Source: Actinomyces sp. 432
GTDB lineage: Bacteria > Actinomycetota > Actinomycetes > Actinomycetales > Actinomycetaceae
Assembly: GCF_009930875.1 (NCBI RefSeq)
Contig: NZ_CP025249.1
Location: 620,001-684,000 of the forward strand
Direction of reading: 5' to 3'
Length of the DNA: 64,000 nt
The position numbers and the translations under genes are program-made. This document shows, piece by piece, positions 1 through 8,284 of this stretch (the stretch's first letter is position 1; each line of letters begins with the position of its first letter). Below the pieces are notes generated by a model that did no database searches, was not told the origin of the DNA, and saw only the letters and a list, made by a program, of their open reading frames with translations.

Positions 1-56
1 ATGGAGCGTCCCTTCTGAGCGTGGGGCATCGGGAAGGTGGGAGTGCTCTGCGGGTG

Positions 57-100
57 TGGTGGGGATGCCTCGGAGGGCGTGGTGGGGATGCCCCGGAGGG
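57..100. repeat. Two-copy 23-bp tandem repeat, GGTGGGGATGCC core
   Basis: A 21-base block containing GGTGGGGATGCC and CGGAGGG occurs at 57-77 and again at 80-100 with one difference, so the period is 23 bp. A looser third copy may start near 20. The sequence is unrelated to the 23-bp family found elsewhere in the window although the period is the same. I see no gene in 1-257. The short plus-strand open frame here is a low-complexity translation of the repeat. Confidence 0.5.
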
Positions 101-257
101 GGTGGTGACGGTGTTCTTGCGGGTGCGGTGGAACCCCTTGTGAAGCGCGGAGCACCAGGCGCTGATCCCGGTACAAGCTGCGGGGCGGCGTCTCCGGATC
201 GGAGTCGGCAGGACCTGGAATGCTTTGGCGGGGCGGGTGGGTCTGGTCCGTGCGGGG

Positions 258-911
258 TTATGCGCCGGTTTCGGGGGTACCGCGCAGCGTTGGATTGGGG
301 GTCATAGCCCGCAGCCCGTTCCACGCGAGATTGACCATGTGAGCGGCGACCTCCTCCTTGCTCATCGCCGGGTTGTCCAGCCACCACTGTGAGGGCATCG
401 CCACGATTCCAACCAGCATCTGCGCATACAGCGGAGCGGTGCGCGGATTGATTCCGTGGGCGGAGAAGTGCGTGGCCAGCAGGCCGGAGACCTGGATGGC
501 GACGTCGGCCAGCAGGGTGGAGTAGGTGTCCGAGCCGTGGTTGTCGGCCGTGGCGTGGAAACTGTTGGAGGACAGGATGCGGAACCCGTCGGAGGATTCC
601 TCGATGTAGGTCAACAGGGCCAGCGCGGCGCGCTCAACGATCACCGAGGCGGAGGAGGAGGACTCCAGGGCTCGGGTGATGGTGGTGTAAATGGCCGTGA
701 GCTCGCGGTCCACGATGACCGCGTAGAGGCCTTCCTTTCCGCCGAAGTGCTCGTAGACCACCGGTTTGGAGACCTTTGCGCGATTGGCGATCTCCTCGAT
801 GCTGGTGGCCTCGAAGCCCTTCTTGGCGAACAGGGAGCGGGCGACGGTGATCAGTTGTTCGCGCCGCTCGGACGCGCTCATCCGGGTGCGCTTGGAGGCC
901 ATACTGCTCAT
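258..911 (-). CDS. TetR/AcrR-family transcriptional regulator
   Basis: DNA-binding one-component regulator of about 217 residues. The N-terminal helix-turn-helix (roughly residues 14-62) is textbook TetR: RREQLITVARSLFAKKGF, then TSIEEIANRAKVSKPVVYEHF, followed by a ligand-binding helical domain of no obvious specificity. The start is uncertain: GTG at 914, ATG at 911 and ATG at 902 are in frame. A TATAAG hexamer (917-922, minus strand) ends five bases before the ATG at 911 and no Shine-Dalgarno is visible, so a leaderless start at 911 is favoured. In M. tuberculosis a TetR gene (Rv1019) sits between glmU and mfd. Here the homologous-looking gene is about 11 kb from glmU, consistent with later insertion of the polysaccharide locus. 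It is divergent from the LuxR-type gene at 1362. Ligand and targets are unknown. Confidence 0.9.
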   Translation of the reverse strand: MSSMASKRTRMSASERREQLITVARSLFAKKGFEATSIEEIANRAKVSKPVVYEHFGGKEGLYAVIVDRELTAIYTTITRALESSSSASVIVERAALALLTYIEESSDGFRILSSNSFHATADNHGSDTYSTLLADVAIQVSGLLATHFSAHGINPRTAPLYAQMLVGIVAMPSQWWLDNPAMSKEEVAAHMVNLAWNGLRAMTPNPTLRGTPETGA

Positions 912-1268
912 CACTGCTTATATGTGCTCACCCGGTGCGGACCGGGCTTGGGTCGGGGTGGCGGCTACGCCGACGGAAACGCTGGTAACAACCTGCAAAC
1001 AGTCAGGTTAGGCTTCCGCGTGTAGCAGTCGGAGTCTAGCATGCGACGTCGGTCCTGGCCGGGGTGGGGCGGGACTGCGAGCTTTATGCAACACGCTAGC
1101 CATGACCTGCGGAGATGGCGTGGTCGTGGCCGGTTCGGCGGCCGGAGGGTGTCAGACGGCGAGGCCTTCAGGCGCGTGGCGGCGGGCCCTGCGGGTGCGT
1201 GGCGGCAGGGCCGGTCGGTGTGGGGGCTGCGCCCGGCCGTGTCGATGTGAGTCCCGGGCGCAATCCTG

Positions 1269-1285
1269 CTAGGGTGACAACCTAG
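1269..1285. promoter_or_regulatory. Candidate palindromic operator, CTAGG-N7-CCTAG
   Basis: CTAGGGTGACAACCTAG is a 17-base near-perfect palindrome lying 77 bases before the LuxR-type gene, in the 450-bp divergent gap between it and the TetR gene. The outer five bases pair perfectly and the next GT/AA positions partly. It could bind either neighbouring regulator. The rest of the 912-1361 gap shows no gene that I can support. Confidence 0.3.
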
Positions 1286-1361
1286 TAACGCATCGGCAGT
1301 GTTGGTGTAACGACATTCCTGGGTCGTAGCAGCGCCGCCATGGCTTCCGAGAGGAGACGAT

Positions 1362-4172
1362 GTGCACGCACTCGGTCGGCGGCGCCTCATCGCGCGCGAG
1401 ATTGCGGAGCGCCTGAACCGCGGCCTGGGCTCATTGTGCCTGGTTGCGGCGCCGTCAGTCCCCGGGGTCTGGTCACTCGGTCCCACGCTTGCGGCTGACG
1501 TGACTGGACTCCAGCAAGACGTACGCGTCATTGAGGTGGACGTGGCCGTGGCCGCCGCGCTCTTGCTCACTCGTCCTGAGCTCGGCCTCGCGGATGCCCT
1601 GCTGATCGCCTCCGTCAACCAAGTGTTTGAGGACCTGTGCGCGGACCCAGAGGATACCCGCCTGCGTGGACAGCTGGAACGCCTGCGCAATGCGGTCCAG
1701 GACGCGTCGAGCTTCCCCGCGCGGGCAGAGGCTGCAGGCGCTTTCGCCGCCGCATGCCGGCGTCCGACGCTGATAACCATTGTGGCCGACCGGGTGTGCG
1801 AGGACCTCCCCGCGGAGTACCTGCGGCAGGTAACGGCGGCGATTGCCGCCACCCCGGTGGCGATCGTGGTGCTGGTCCCGCAAGGCGTCAGCGTGGCCCC
1901 TGCGGTCCCGCCCTGCTTCTCCATGTCAATAAGCAGGCTGGAGCCCGACGACGCCAGGGCGCTCCTGGTCGCCGAGACCGGGGTCTACGTGGACCCCGCG
2001 GTGGCGGGCCGGATTTGCCGCAGTGCGGAAGGCCGGATCGCGGATATCCGCGCGCTGGGAGTCAGCCTGACCGGGGAGCAGCTGGCGGGACGCGAACTTC
2101 CCCAGCGCATGCCGGCAGCATCGGCGCAGACACTCCGCACAGTCGCCGAGCAGATCAACACCCTGCCCCAGGAGGAGCGCAATGCGCTGGTCGCCCTGCA
2201 CCTGCAACTGGTTCCTGACGCAGACGTGGTCCGCCGTATCGCCGGCACGGAGCCACCGCAGGGTCTGACGGACCTGCTGCCCGGCATGGATCCCGCCCGT
2301 GAGCTCCCAACTGTGACGACGAGTGCCGTCGTCGAGACGGCGACGCGCGAGGCAGTGCGTGACCTGCACGCCACCCTGGCGGACGCCTATGCCGCTGGCA
2401 GCCCCGAGCGCTCCTGGCACCGCGTCAACGCTGGTACGGCCGACGCGGATGACCGGGACCGCCTGCTCGCCCTCGCCGACTCCGAGCTGCAGCGGGGCAG
2501 CCTCAGCCTCGCCGGGCGGATCATCCAGGCCCTGGGCCGAAAGCCCGCGGGACACAGTGCGCCGCCCGCTCATGCGGCCGCTCTGGGCCGGTTGCAGGGG
2601 CAGCTGGCCCTACAGCTGGGTTGCACACTGACCGCGGCCTCCCGCCTGTACGAGGCGATGGGACGGCCCGGGATGTCTCCCGAGGAGGAGACGGATGTCA
2701 TCGCAGGCTATATCGCTGCGCGCGGCTGTGAGGGCCTGAGCGTGGGCGAGGACGGCAGGCTGGTTGCGCGTCTCCAGGAACTCGGAGCCACGGCCCCCGC
2801 GCATGCCGCGCGCTGCCTGGTCCTGCTTGCCGCCCAGGAGTACATCGCGGGTGAGGTGGAGGGCCCCGGGCACTATCTGCGCGCGGCGGCCCAGCTGCTT
2901 CAAGCCGCTGGGGCCGGGACCGCCGACCCGGCCGCCGCGGATGTGCTCGTCCTGGCCCGCGCGCTCCTGGCCCGGGTAGAGGGACGACCCGATGAGGCTG
3001 CGCAGCTGCTGGGCGAAGGGACGTCCGCGGTTATTCCCGCTGACACGCCTCGGGGAGACGTCGCCAAATGGGCGCAGGCCGTCATATGCGCGCTGATGGT
3101 CGCGGCGCAGGCGCCGGACGAACGCCCCGCAGTGGTGGACTCGGCCCTGGCACTGCTCGACGGCGTCAGCCCGTTCTACGACTCCCAGGCGGTGGCTGTC
3201 CGGGCGGTACTGGCCGCCAGGCGGGGCTGGACTCGCCCGGAGCAGGAGGAGCTGGAGGGCGATTGCTACCGAGTCCCGTTACGGGTCGGACTCGCCGGCA
3301 TGGGAATGACAATGGTTGCGCACAGCGCCATGCTGTTCGGCGGCAGTGCCACCGTATCCACCTGGCGCTCCGCCATGGCACACGCACTGCCCAGATCGAG
3401 TGCCTCACCGCAGCAGTTGTGGGTGAGCGTGCTTGAGGCTGCCTCACGCCTGGCCGACGGCGACGGGACTCTGGCCGGGCTCCTGCTCGGCCCTGTAGTC
3501 GCGGCGCGCGTGCCGCGGGAACGGCTGCGCGCGGTTTGGTCGAGCATCATCGACATGGTGCTGATCGAACCCGCGCTGCTGCAGCGCGTGCCCGGCCTGA
3601 CGGACTGGCTCAGCGCGCGGACCGGACAACCCCTGCAGGCCGACCCCGATGACCGGCTGCTCGCTGTGCTGCTGGCCGACGACGCCCAGGCGGTGCCGCT
3701 GATCTCCGGCCTGGTCCTGGACACGGTTTGGTCCGGCAACGCGGTCCAGCAGGTGCGCGCCCACATGGCCTGCGCTGCACGGCTTAGGCGCAGCCCCGGG
3801 CTGGATGTCACCGAACTGGCAGTCGCCACCGATGCCTCTTCGTCGGCAGCTGTCCTGGAGGGCCGCGCCGCGGAGCTCGCTGACGTAAATGGCATCGTGT
3901 TCTGGCGGCGCGTCGCCCGTCGCGCGGCGGAGGACGCGCACGCCTGGGCGGTGCCGGGGCCGACTCCTCTCGCCCCGGTGCTGACTGACACGGAGCTACG
4001 CGTCGCGCGACTGGCGGCCCAAGGCAAACGCAATAAGGAGATCGCCGCCGAACTGTACATGGCGGTGCGCACCGTCGAGCTGCGCCTGACCGGTGTTTAC
4101 CGCGCGCTGGGGATTGCCGGGCGCCGGGAACTGCCCAAGGCGCTTGCCGCGCACGGCCTCGTCGACGGCTGA
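1362..4172 (+). CDS. Large LuxR-family (LAL/MalT-like) regulator with degenerate ATPase part
   Basis: A 936-residue regulator. Residues about 872-930 form a LuxR/GerE helix-turn-helix (LTDTELRVARLAAQGKRNKE, then IAAELYMAVRTVELRL), which should bind DNA. The large alanine/leucine-rich helical middle resembles the TPR-like arm of LAL regulators. LAL proteins normally carry a Walker A loop near the N-terminus. The corresponding stretch here (around residues 20-40, AAPSVPGVWSLGP) lacks the GxxGxGKT pattern, so ATP-driven switching is doubtful. The GTG start has GAGGAG five bases upstream. A CTAGG palindrome lies in the promoter region. The polysaccharide locus starts 46 bases downstream in the same direction, so it may control that locus; this is inference from position only. 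Confidence 0.85.
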   Translation: MHALGRRRLIAREIAERLNRGLGSLCLVAAPSVPGVWSLGPTLAADVTGLQQDVRVIEVDVAVAAALLLTRPELGLADALLIASVNQVFEDLCADPEDTRLRGQLERLRNAVQDASSFPARAEAAGAFAAACRRPTLITIVADRVCEDLPAEYLRQVTAAIAATPVAIVVLVPQGVSVAPAVPPCFSMSISRLEPDDARALLVAETGVYVDPAVAGRICRSAEGRIADIRALGVSLTGEQLAGRELPQRMPAASAQTLRTVAEQINTLPQEERNALVALHLQLVPDADVVRRIAGTEPPQGLTDLLPGMDPARELPTVTTSAVVETATREAVRDLHATLADAYAAGSPERSWHRVNAGTADADDRDRLLALADSELQRGSLSLAGRIIQALGRKPAGHSAPPAHAAALGRLQGQLALQLGCTLTAASRLYEAMGRPGMSPEEETDVIAGYIAARGCEGLSVGEDGRLVARLQELGATAPAHAARCLVLLAAQEYIAGEVEGPGHYLRAAAQLLQAAGAGTADPAAADVLVLARALLARVEGRPDEAAQLLGEGTSAVIPADTPRGDVAKWAQAVICALMVAAQAPDERPAVVDSALALLDGVSPFYDSQAVAVRAVLAARRGWTRPEQEELEGDCYRVPLRVGLAGMGMTMVAHSAMLFGGSATVSTWRSAMAHALPRSSASPQQLWVSVLEAASRLADGDGTLAGLLLGPVVAARVPRERLRAVWSSIIDMVLIEPALLQRVPGLTDWLSARTGQPLQADPDDRLLAVLLADDAQAVPLISGLVLDTVWSGNAVQQVRAHMACAARLRRSPGLDVTELAVATDASSSAAVLEGRAAELADVNGIVFWRRVARRAAEDAHAWAVPGPTPLAPVLTDTELRVARLAAQGKRNKEIAAELYMAVRTVELRLTGVYRALGIAGRRELPKALAAHGLVDG

Positions 4173-4218
4173 GCGTGCTAGCTTGTTACGCTGTTGCACT
4201 ACTGATTGGAGCTCTTGT

Positions 4219-4965
4219 ATGAGTGCTTCGGCGCCTCAGGCCGGCACCCGTCCCACGATCCGGGAGAACCTCCGCTCCCTGGCCTCGGCGCAGAAGGCGA
4301 AGGCGGGGGCACCGCTGTACTCGCGCCTAGTCAACCGGCCGGTGGGACGGTTGCTGGCGGCAATAGCGCACCGCCTGGGCATGACTCCGGACCAGGTGAC
4401 GGCGATCTCCGCCTGCTGCACCTATGCCGGCATTGTGCTGCTGGCCACTTGGAGTCCGTCCCTGCTCGCGTGCGTGGCCACATCCCTGCTGCTGATGCTC
4501 GGCTACGCGCTGGACTCCGCCGACGGCCAGCTGGCGCGGCTGCGCCACGGCGGCTCGAAGGCGGGGGAGTGGCTGGACCACGTGGCCGACGTGATCAAGC
4601 TGTCCACGATTCACGGTGCCATCGCCATTGGGCTGTTCCGCTTCGGCGAATTGCCGACGCCGGCGCTGCTACTGGTGCCGCTGGCCTTCGGCGCGGTACA
4701 GAACATCCACTTCTTCAGCTACATCCTCACTTACCAGCTGCGCTACGCCGGCGGCACACCGCTGGCCAAGGACGAGGGCCGCGCGGGTGTGCTGAAGTCA
4801 CTGCTTTCCGTGCCCACCGACTACGGACTGCTGTGCCTGGTGCTGGCGCTGCGCTTCGTGCCGACGGCGTTCCTGTGGGTGTACGGGCTCATGCTCATCG
4901 GCTACGCGGGCTATGTGCTCCTGGCACTGCCCAAATGGTACCTGGAACTGCGAGGCCAACGGTGA
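4219..4965 (+). CDS. CDP-alcohol phosphatidyltransferase family membrane protein
   Basis: A 248-residue integral membrane enzyme that transfers a phosphoalcohol from a CDP-activated donor to an alcohol acceptor. The family signature is complete: D99-xx-D102-G103-xx-A106-R107-x8-G116-xxx-D120-xxx-D124, the Mg-binding active site. About five or six hydrophobic segments follow the family topology. The ATG at 4219 is chosen because GGAG precedes it by seven bases. The stop overlaps the GTG start of the fucosyltransferase-like gene (GTGA), implying coupled translation. The substrate cannot be read from sequence. A phospholipid is the family default, but the position in a glycan locus raises the possibility of decorating a polymer or its lipid carrier with a phospho-polyol. 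Confidence 0.85.
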   Translation: MSASAPQAGTRPTIRENLRSLASAQKAKAGAPLYSRLVNRPVGRLLAAIAHRLGMTPDQVTAISACCTYAGIVLLATWSPSLLACVATSLLLMLGYALDSADGQLARLRHGGSKAGEWLDHVADVIKLSTIHGAIAIGLFRFGELPTPALLLVPLAFGAVQNIHFFSYILTYQLRYAGGTPLAKDEGRAGVLKSLLSVPTDYGLLCLVLALRFVPTAFLWVYGLMLIGYAGYVLLALPKWYLELRGQR

Positions 4966-5849
4966 CTTCTTTACTGTCCCCTCTCCGCCTGGTTGCCGGC
5001 CCCAAGGCGCTGCTGGTCTACACCGGCCGCCAGGACGGCCTCGGCAACCGGGTGCGGGCGCTGCTGTCGGCGCAGGTCCTGGCCGAGCGAGAAGGGCGCG
5101 AACTTCTCTACGTGTGGGGGACGGACCGCTACTTCGGCCCGGCCATGGATGAGCTCTGGCACTTCAGTGCCGGGAGCCGCGTTCCCCGCTGGGCGTCTCG
5201 GGCCGTCTCGCCGATCCACCGCTTCTACGGTCCCGGTGCCACGACGATCACAGGGTCCATGCGCGGGGAGCGCCTGTGGCAGATCCGCTCCGGCGGGCAG
5301 CCGATCACCTGGGACGCCGATATGCGCCCGTGGACCGAGGAGTTCCGTGCCCTCACGCCGGTTGACGCGATCGCCGAGCGGGTCGGGCGAGTCTTTGACG
5401 ACTCGCTGCGCGGGCGGCGCTACGTGGGGGTGCAGGTACGCTCCCACGCAGTTTCCCACGCCAAGACCCTGCAGTCCTCCCCGGTGGAGTGGTTCGAGCA
5501 GCGTATGCGCGCAGTGCGCGGCCGCTTCCCCGACGTCGGCTTCTACCTGTCATGTGACACCACCGAGGCGCAGGAACACCTTATGAGCCGGTTCGGCGGC
5601 TGCGTCGCCCTTAGTGACAAGGGCGGCTACAACACCACTGCGGGCGTGCGCTCGGCAATCGTCGACCTGTACCTGCTGGCCTCCTCCCAGCACTTCATCG
5701 CCCCCGCGTACTCGAGCTTCCCGGAACTGGCGATACACCTGGCGAATCACGCCATGACCTTCGAGCGCCCCGACCAGCCGCTGGTGGAGGAGCTGCGCCT
5801 GGGCTCCGGACTGGTACGTGACCCACTCAGGCCCGCGCTACGCAGCTGA
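4962..5849 (+). CDS. NodZ/O-FucT-fold glycosyltransferase-like protein
   Basis: A 295-residue protein, predicted cytosolic, starting at a GTG that overlaps the preceding stop. Three blocks match the GT23-type fucosyltransferase fold: an N-terminal QDGLGNRVRALLSAQVLAE nucleotide-binding segment (residues about 24-42), YVGVQVRSH near 155 where the family has its HxRxxD-like loop, and a C-terminal DLYLLASSQ-FIAPAYSSFPELA segment (about 232-258). This supports transfer of a 6-deoxyhexose such as fucose from a GDP-sugar, but the donor is inferred from fold alone and no GDP-fucose synthesis genes lie in the window. It is translationally coupled to the CDP-alcohol phosphotransferase, so the two products probably act on the same glycan. 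Confidence 0.65.
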   Translation: MTSLLSPLRLVAGPKALLVYTGRQDGLGNRVRALLSAQVLAEREGRELLYVWGTDRYFGPAMDELWHFSAGSRVPRWASRAVSPIHRFYGPGATTITGSMRGERLWQIRSGGQPITWDADMRPWTEEFRALTPVDAIAERVGRVFDDSLRGRRYVGVQVRSHAVSHAKTLQSSPVEWFEQRMRAVRGRFPDVGFYLSCDTTEAQEHLMSRFGGCVALSDKGGYNTTAGVRSAIVDLYLLASSQHFIAPAYSSFPELAIHLANHAMTFERPDQPLVEELRLGSGLVRDPLRPALRS

Positions 5850-5921
5850 CCGGCGGGCTCATGGCCGACGCTGGGAGAGTGCAGCCGCCGCGCCGAAGCG
5901 GCAGCCGACTGCGTCCAGGGC

Positions 5922-7100
5922 TTACGCGGTTATCAGGCCTGCGACCTCCGCGGTCATGGCGGCACGGTAGCCGACGACACTGAAGCGGGACTGCGCCTCC
6001 TGCGCCGCTCGGAGGGCCAGACGCGCGGCGAGCTCGGGACTAGCGGCCAGGTCTGCCAGCGCAGTCGCGAGCGCCTGAGGATCGTCCGGGGGCACGAGCA
6101 GGCCGGTGACGCCGTCGTCGACCACCTCATTCAGACCCTGCACCCCGCAGGCCACCAACGGGCGGGCGGCGTGCATCGCCTCCACGGCCGTGTTGCCGAA
6201 GGGCTCCTGCCGCGAGGGGACGACGACCACATCCGCCCGGTCGAGTACCGGCCACGTCGGGTGGACGTAACCGAGGAAGTCGGCGTGCCCGGCCAGGTCT
6301 GGCGCGGCGGCCCGCTCGCGCAGCTGCGCCTCATACCACTCGTAGCCGGGGAAGATCGAGCCGGCCACCTCCAGGGAGGCGTCCGTTCCGCGTGCCCGCA
6401 GCAGCGCGACCGCCTCCAGGAGCACGTCCACGCCCTTACGCGGGGACAGCCTGCCCACCATGGCGATGCGCAGGGGCGCAAGGGGGTCGCGTACCCGCAG
6501 CGGGGTCGGCGGCTGCGGCGGGCCCGCCACGCCGTTGTGCACCACCCGGGTGCGTCCGGCCAGCAGCGGCTGCGCGGACAGCAGTGCGCGCCGGGCCGCC
6601 TCGGAGTTGGCCACGATCCGGGTGGAGGCGAGCAGCGGCGCGTTCAGTCCCGCACGGATGAGCAGGTGCTGGGTGTCCTCGGCCTCGTGCACGTGGCAGA
6701 GCACGGGGATGCCGGCTGCGCGTCCCGCCAGCGGCCACCACGGGATCGTCACCGTATTGGCCAGCAGCAGGTCGGCGCCACAGGCCTTGACCAGGCCGCG
6801 CAGCCGGGCGAGTTCGCCGGGCGCCCGCGCCGCCAGGCCCGCCAGGCCGCGGGGACTCAGCAGTGCCTTGCGCAGTACGGTGAAGGGGACGACGGCGACG
6901 CGCGCTCCTACACCCTTGAGCACCGGGACGAGCGGGCCGTCGGCGGGCAGGGCGACGTTGACGCGGTAGCCGGACTCGATCAGCCCGGTGATGGTCTCCA
7001 CCAGCTGCCAGTCCGAGCCGTACAGGTCCGGGGATGGGTGGGCTACCAGCACCAGGGGAGAGGCGGGTGAGCCGGCGCGGGACGAGGCGGGAGCACTCAT
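5922..7100 (-). CDS. GT4-family glycosyltransferase
   Basis: A 392-residue GT-B fold, retaining glycosyltransferase. The N-terminal domain (VLVAHPSPDLYGSDWQLVET) resembles acceptor-binding halves of GT4 enzymes. The C-terminal half has the nucleotide-sugar-binding segments MVGRLSPRKGVDVLLEAV and EPFGNTAVEAMHAARP, containing the EX7E motif. The ATG at 7100 is chosen because it overlaps the TGA of the upstream gene (ATGA). A start at 7172 would extend 24 residues into the upstream gene. This is the last gene of a three-gene minus-strand glycosyltransferase operon reading from 9275. It converges with the fucosyltransferase-like gene. The sugar specificity is unknown. Confidence 0.88.
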   Translation of the reverse strand: MSAPASSRAGSPASPLVLVAHPSPDLYGSDWQLVETITGLIESGYRVNVALPADGPLVPVLKGVGARVAVVPFTVLRKALLSPRGLAGLAARAPGELARLRGLVKACGADLLLANTVTIPWWPLAGRAAGIPVLCHVHEAEDTQHLLIRAGLNAPLLASTRIVANSEAARRALLSAQPLLAGRTRVVHNGVAGPPQPPTPLRVRDPLAPLRIAMVGRLSPRKGVDVLLEAVALLRARGTDASLEVAGSIFPGYEWYEAQLRERAAAPDLAGHADFLGYVHPTWPVLDRADVVVVPSRQEPFGNTAVEAMHAARPLVACGVQGLNEVVDDGVTGLLVPPDDPQALATALADLAASPELAARLALRAAQEAQSRFSVVGYRAAMTAEVAGLITA

Positions 7101-8284
7101 GCGGGGAACGCCCCCGTCCTGCGGCCGGAGGGACGCCGATGTAGCGGCCCCTGCTCGGCCAGGCGTCGGCACAGCGCCTCGTAGCGATCGGTTACCTGCT
7201 CCCAGTCGTACAGGGCGGCCCGGCCGCGGGATAGCTCCCCGCGGTGTGCCTGCGCATCCGGATCGGCCTCCGCGGAGCCGACCAGGGCGGTGACGTCAGC
7301 GGCCGTGCCCCAGTAGCGTCCGGCGTCGCCGAGGACCTCCCGGTTGAAGGACACGTCGAAGGCGTCCACGGCGGCCCCCGCGCCGATGGCCCGCAGCAGT
7401 GAGGGGTTGGTGCCTCCCACGGAGTGCCCGTGGTAGTAGATGAGGGCTCCCGCGTACAGCTGGTCCAGCAAATCCTGGTCCCAGACGCCGCCGAGCAGGC
7501 GGACACGGATATCGGCCAGCTGCTCGATCCGGGCCGTGTATTCGTTGGCGTAGGGGGCCGAGCCGACGACTACGAGCGGCAGGCGTGCCTGCGAGCGGAC
7601 GTAGCCGTCCACGATCACGTCCACGTGGTTCTCGATCTCGAAGCGGGCCACTACCAGGTGGAACCCTCCGGCTTGCAGCCCCAGCTCGGCCAGGCGGTCG
7701 GTGCCGACGGCGATCTGCGGCGCCCCGTAGGCGATCAGGTCCGTATCCGCCTTGAACTCATCGGCGTAGTAGTCGGCGATGCCCTGGGCGTCGGCGATCA
7801 GCGCGTCCGAGTAGCGCACCGCCAGCGCCTCGGCCGCCCGGTAGTAGCGCCTGCCCGTAGGTCCCCACTTGCCGCGCCGCCACTCCAGGCCGTCCACGTG
7901 GGTGGCCACGGGGATGCGGGCGGCGCGCAGGGCCGGCAGGAAGGGGGAGTTGGCTGCGTTGAAGACGATGGCGACGTCCGGGTGCACGCGTGCCAGCAGG
8001 TGACGTATCGACAGCGCCGTGTGGGAGAGCGTCTCCAGGGAGCGCTTCCTCAGGGCCGGCAGTTCCACCACCCGCATGCCCTGGTGCAGGCGGGGCAGCG
8101 GCGTGTCCGGTTCGGGGTTGCGGGAGTAGACGAGTACCTGGTGGCCCCGCTCGGCCAGGCGGCGACCGACCTCCTCGATGGCGGTTTCGAAGCCCCCGTA
8201 GCGTGCGGGCACGCCGCGGGTGCCGAGCATGGCGATGCGCAGTCGGTCGGGCCGCGGGACGGAGGCGGTGGAATCAGCGGTCAT
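7097..8284 (-). CDS. DUF1972-type GT4 glycosyltransferase (rhamnosyltransferase-like)
   Basis: A 395-residue glycosyltransferase. Its N-terminus GTRGVPARYGGFETAIEEVG is the hallmark of the DUF1972 family found in capsule and rhamnan loci, and the C-terminal half carries a GT-B nucleotide-binding domain with GHSVGGTNPSLLRAIGAG. It overlaps the upstream GT2 gene by 11 bases and the downstream GT4 gene by four, so the three are surely co-translated. Family members commonly add rhamnose or a first sugar to a lipid-linked acceptor, but specificity cannot be inferred here. The ATG at 8284 gives a good alignment start (MTADSTASVPRPDRLRIAML). A much longer open frame upstream is overlap with the GT2 gene. 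Confidence 0.85.
   Translation of the reverse strand: MTADSTASVPRPDRLRIAMLGTRGVPARYGGFETAIEEVGRRLAERGHQVLVYSRNPEPDTPLPRLHQGMRVVELPALRKRSLETLSHTALSIRHLLARVHPDVAIVFNAANSPFLPALRAARIPVATHVDGLEWRRGKWGPTGRRYYRAAEALAVRYSDALIADAQGIADYYADEFKADTDLIAYGAPQIAVGTDRLAELGLQAGGFHLVVARFEIENHVDVIVDGYVRSQARLPLVVVGSAPYANEYTARIEQLADIRVRLLGGVWDQDLLDQLYAGALIYYHGHSVGGTNPSLLRAIGAGAAVDAFDVSFNREVLGDAGRYWGTAADVTALVGSAEADPDAQAHRGELSRGRAALYDWEQVTDRYEALCRRLAEQGPLHRRPSGRRTGAFPA

Noticed and set aside
56..307. An 83-residue plus-strand gene at the window start
   Set aside because: It is a Trp/Gly/Pro-rich translation of a tandem repeat, has no ribosome site and overlaps the TetR gene end.
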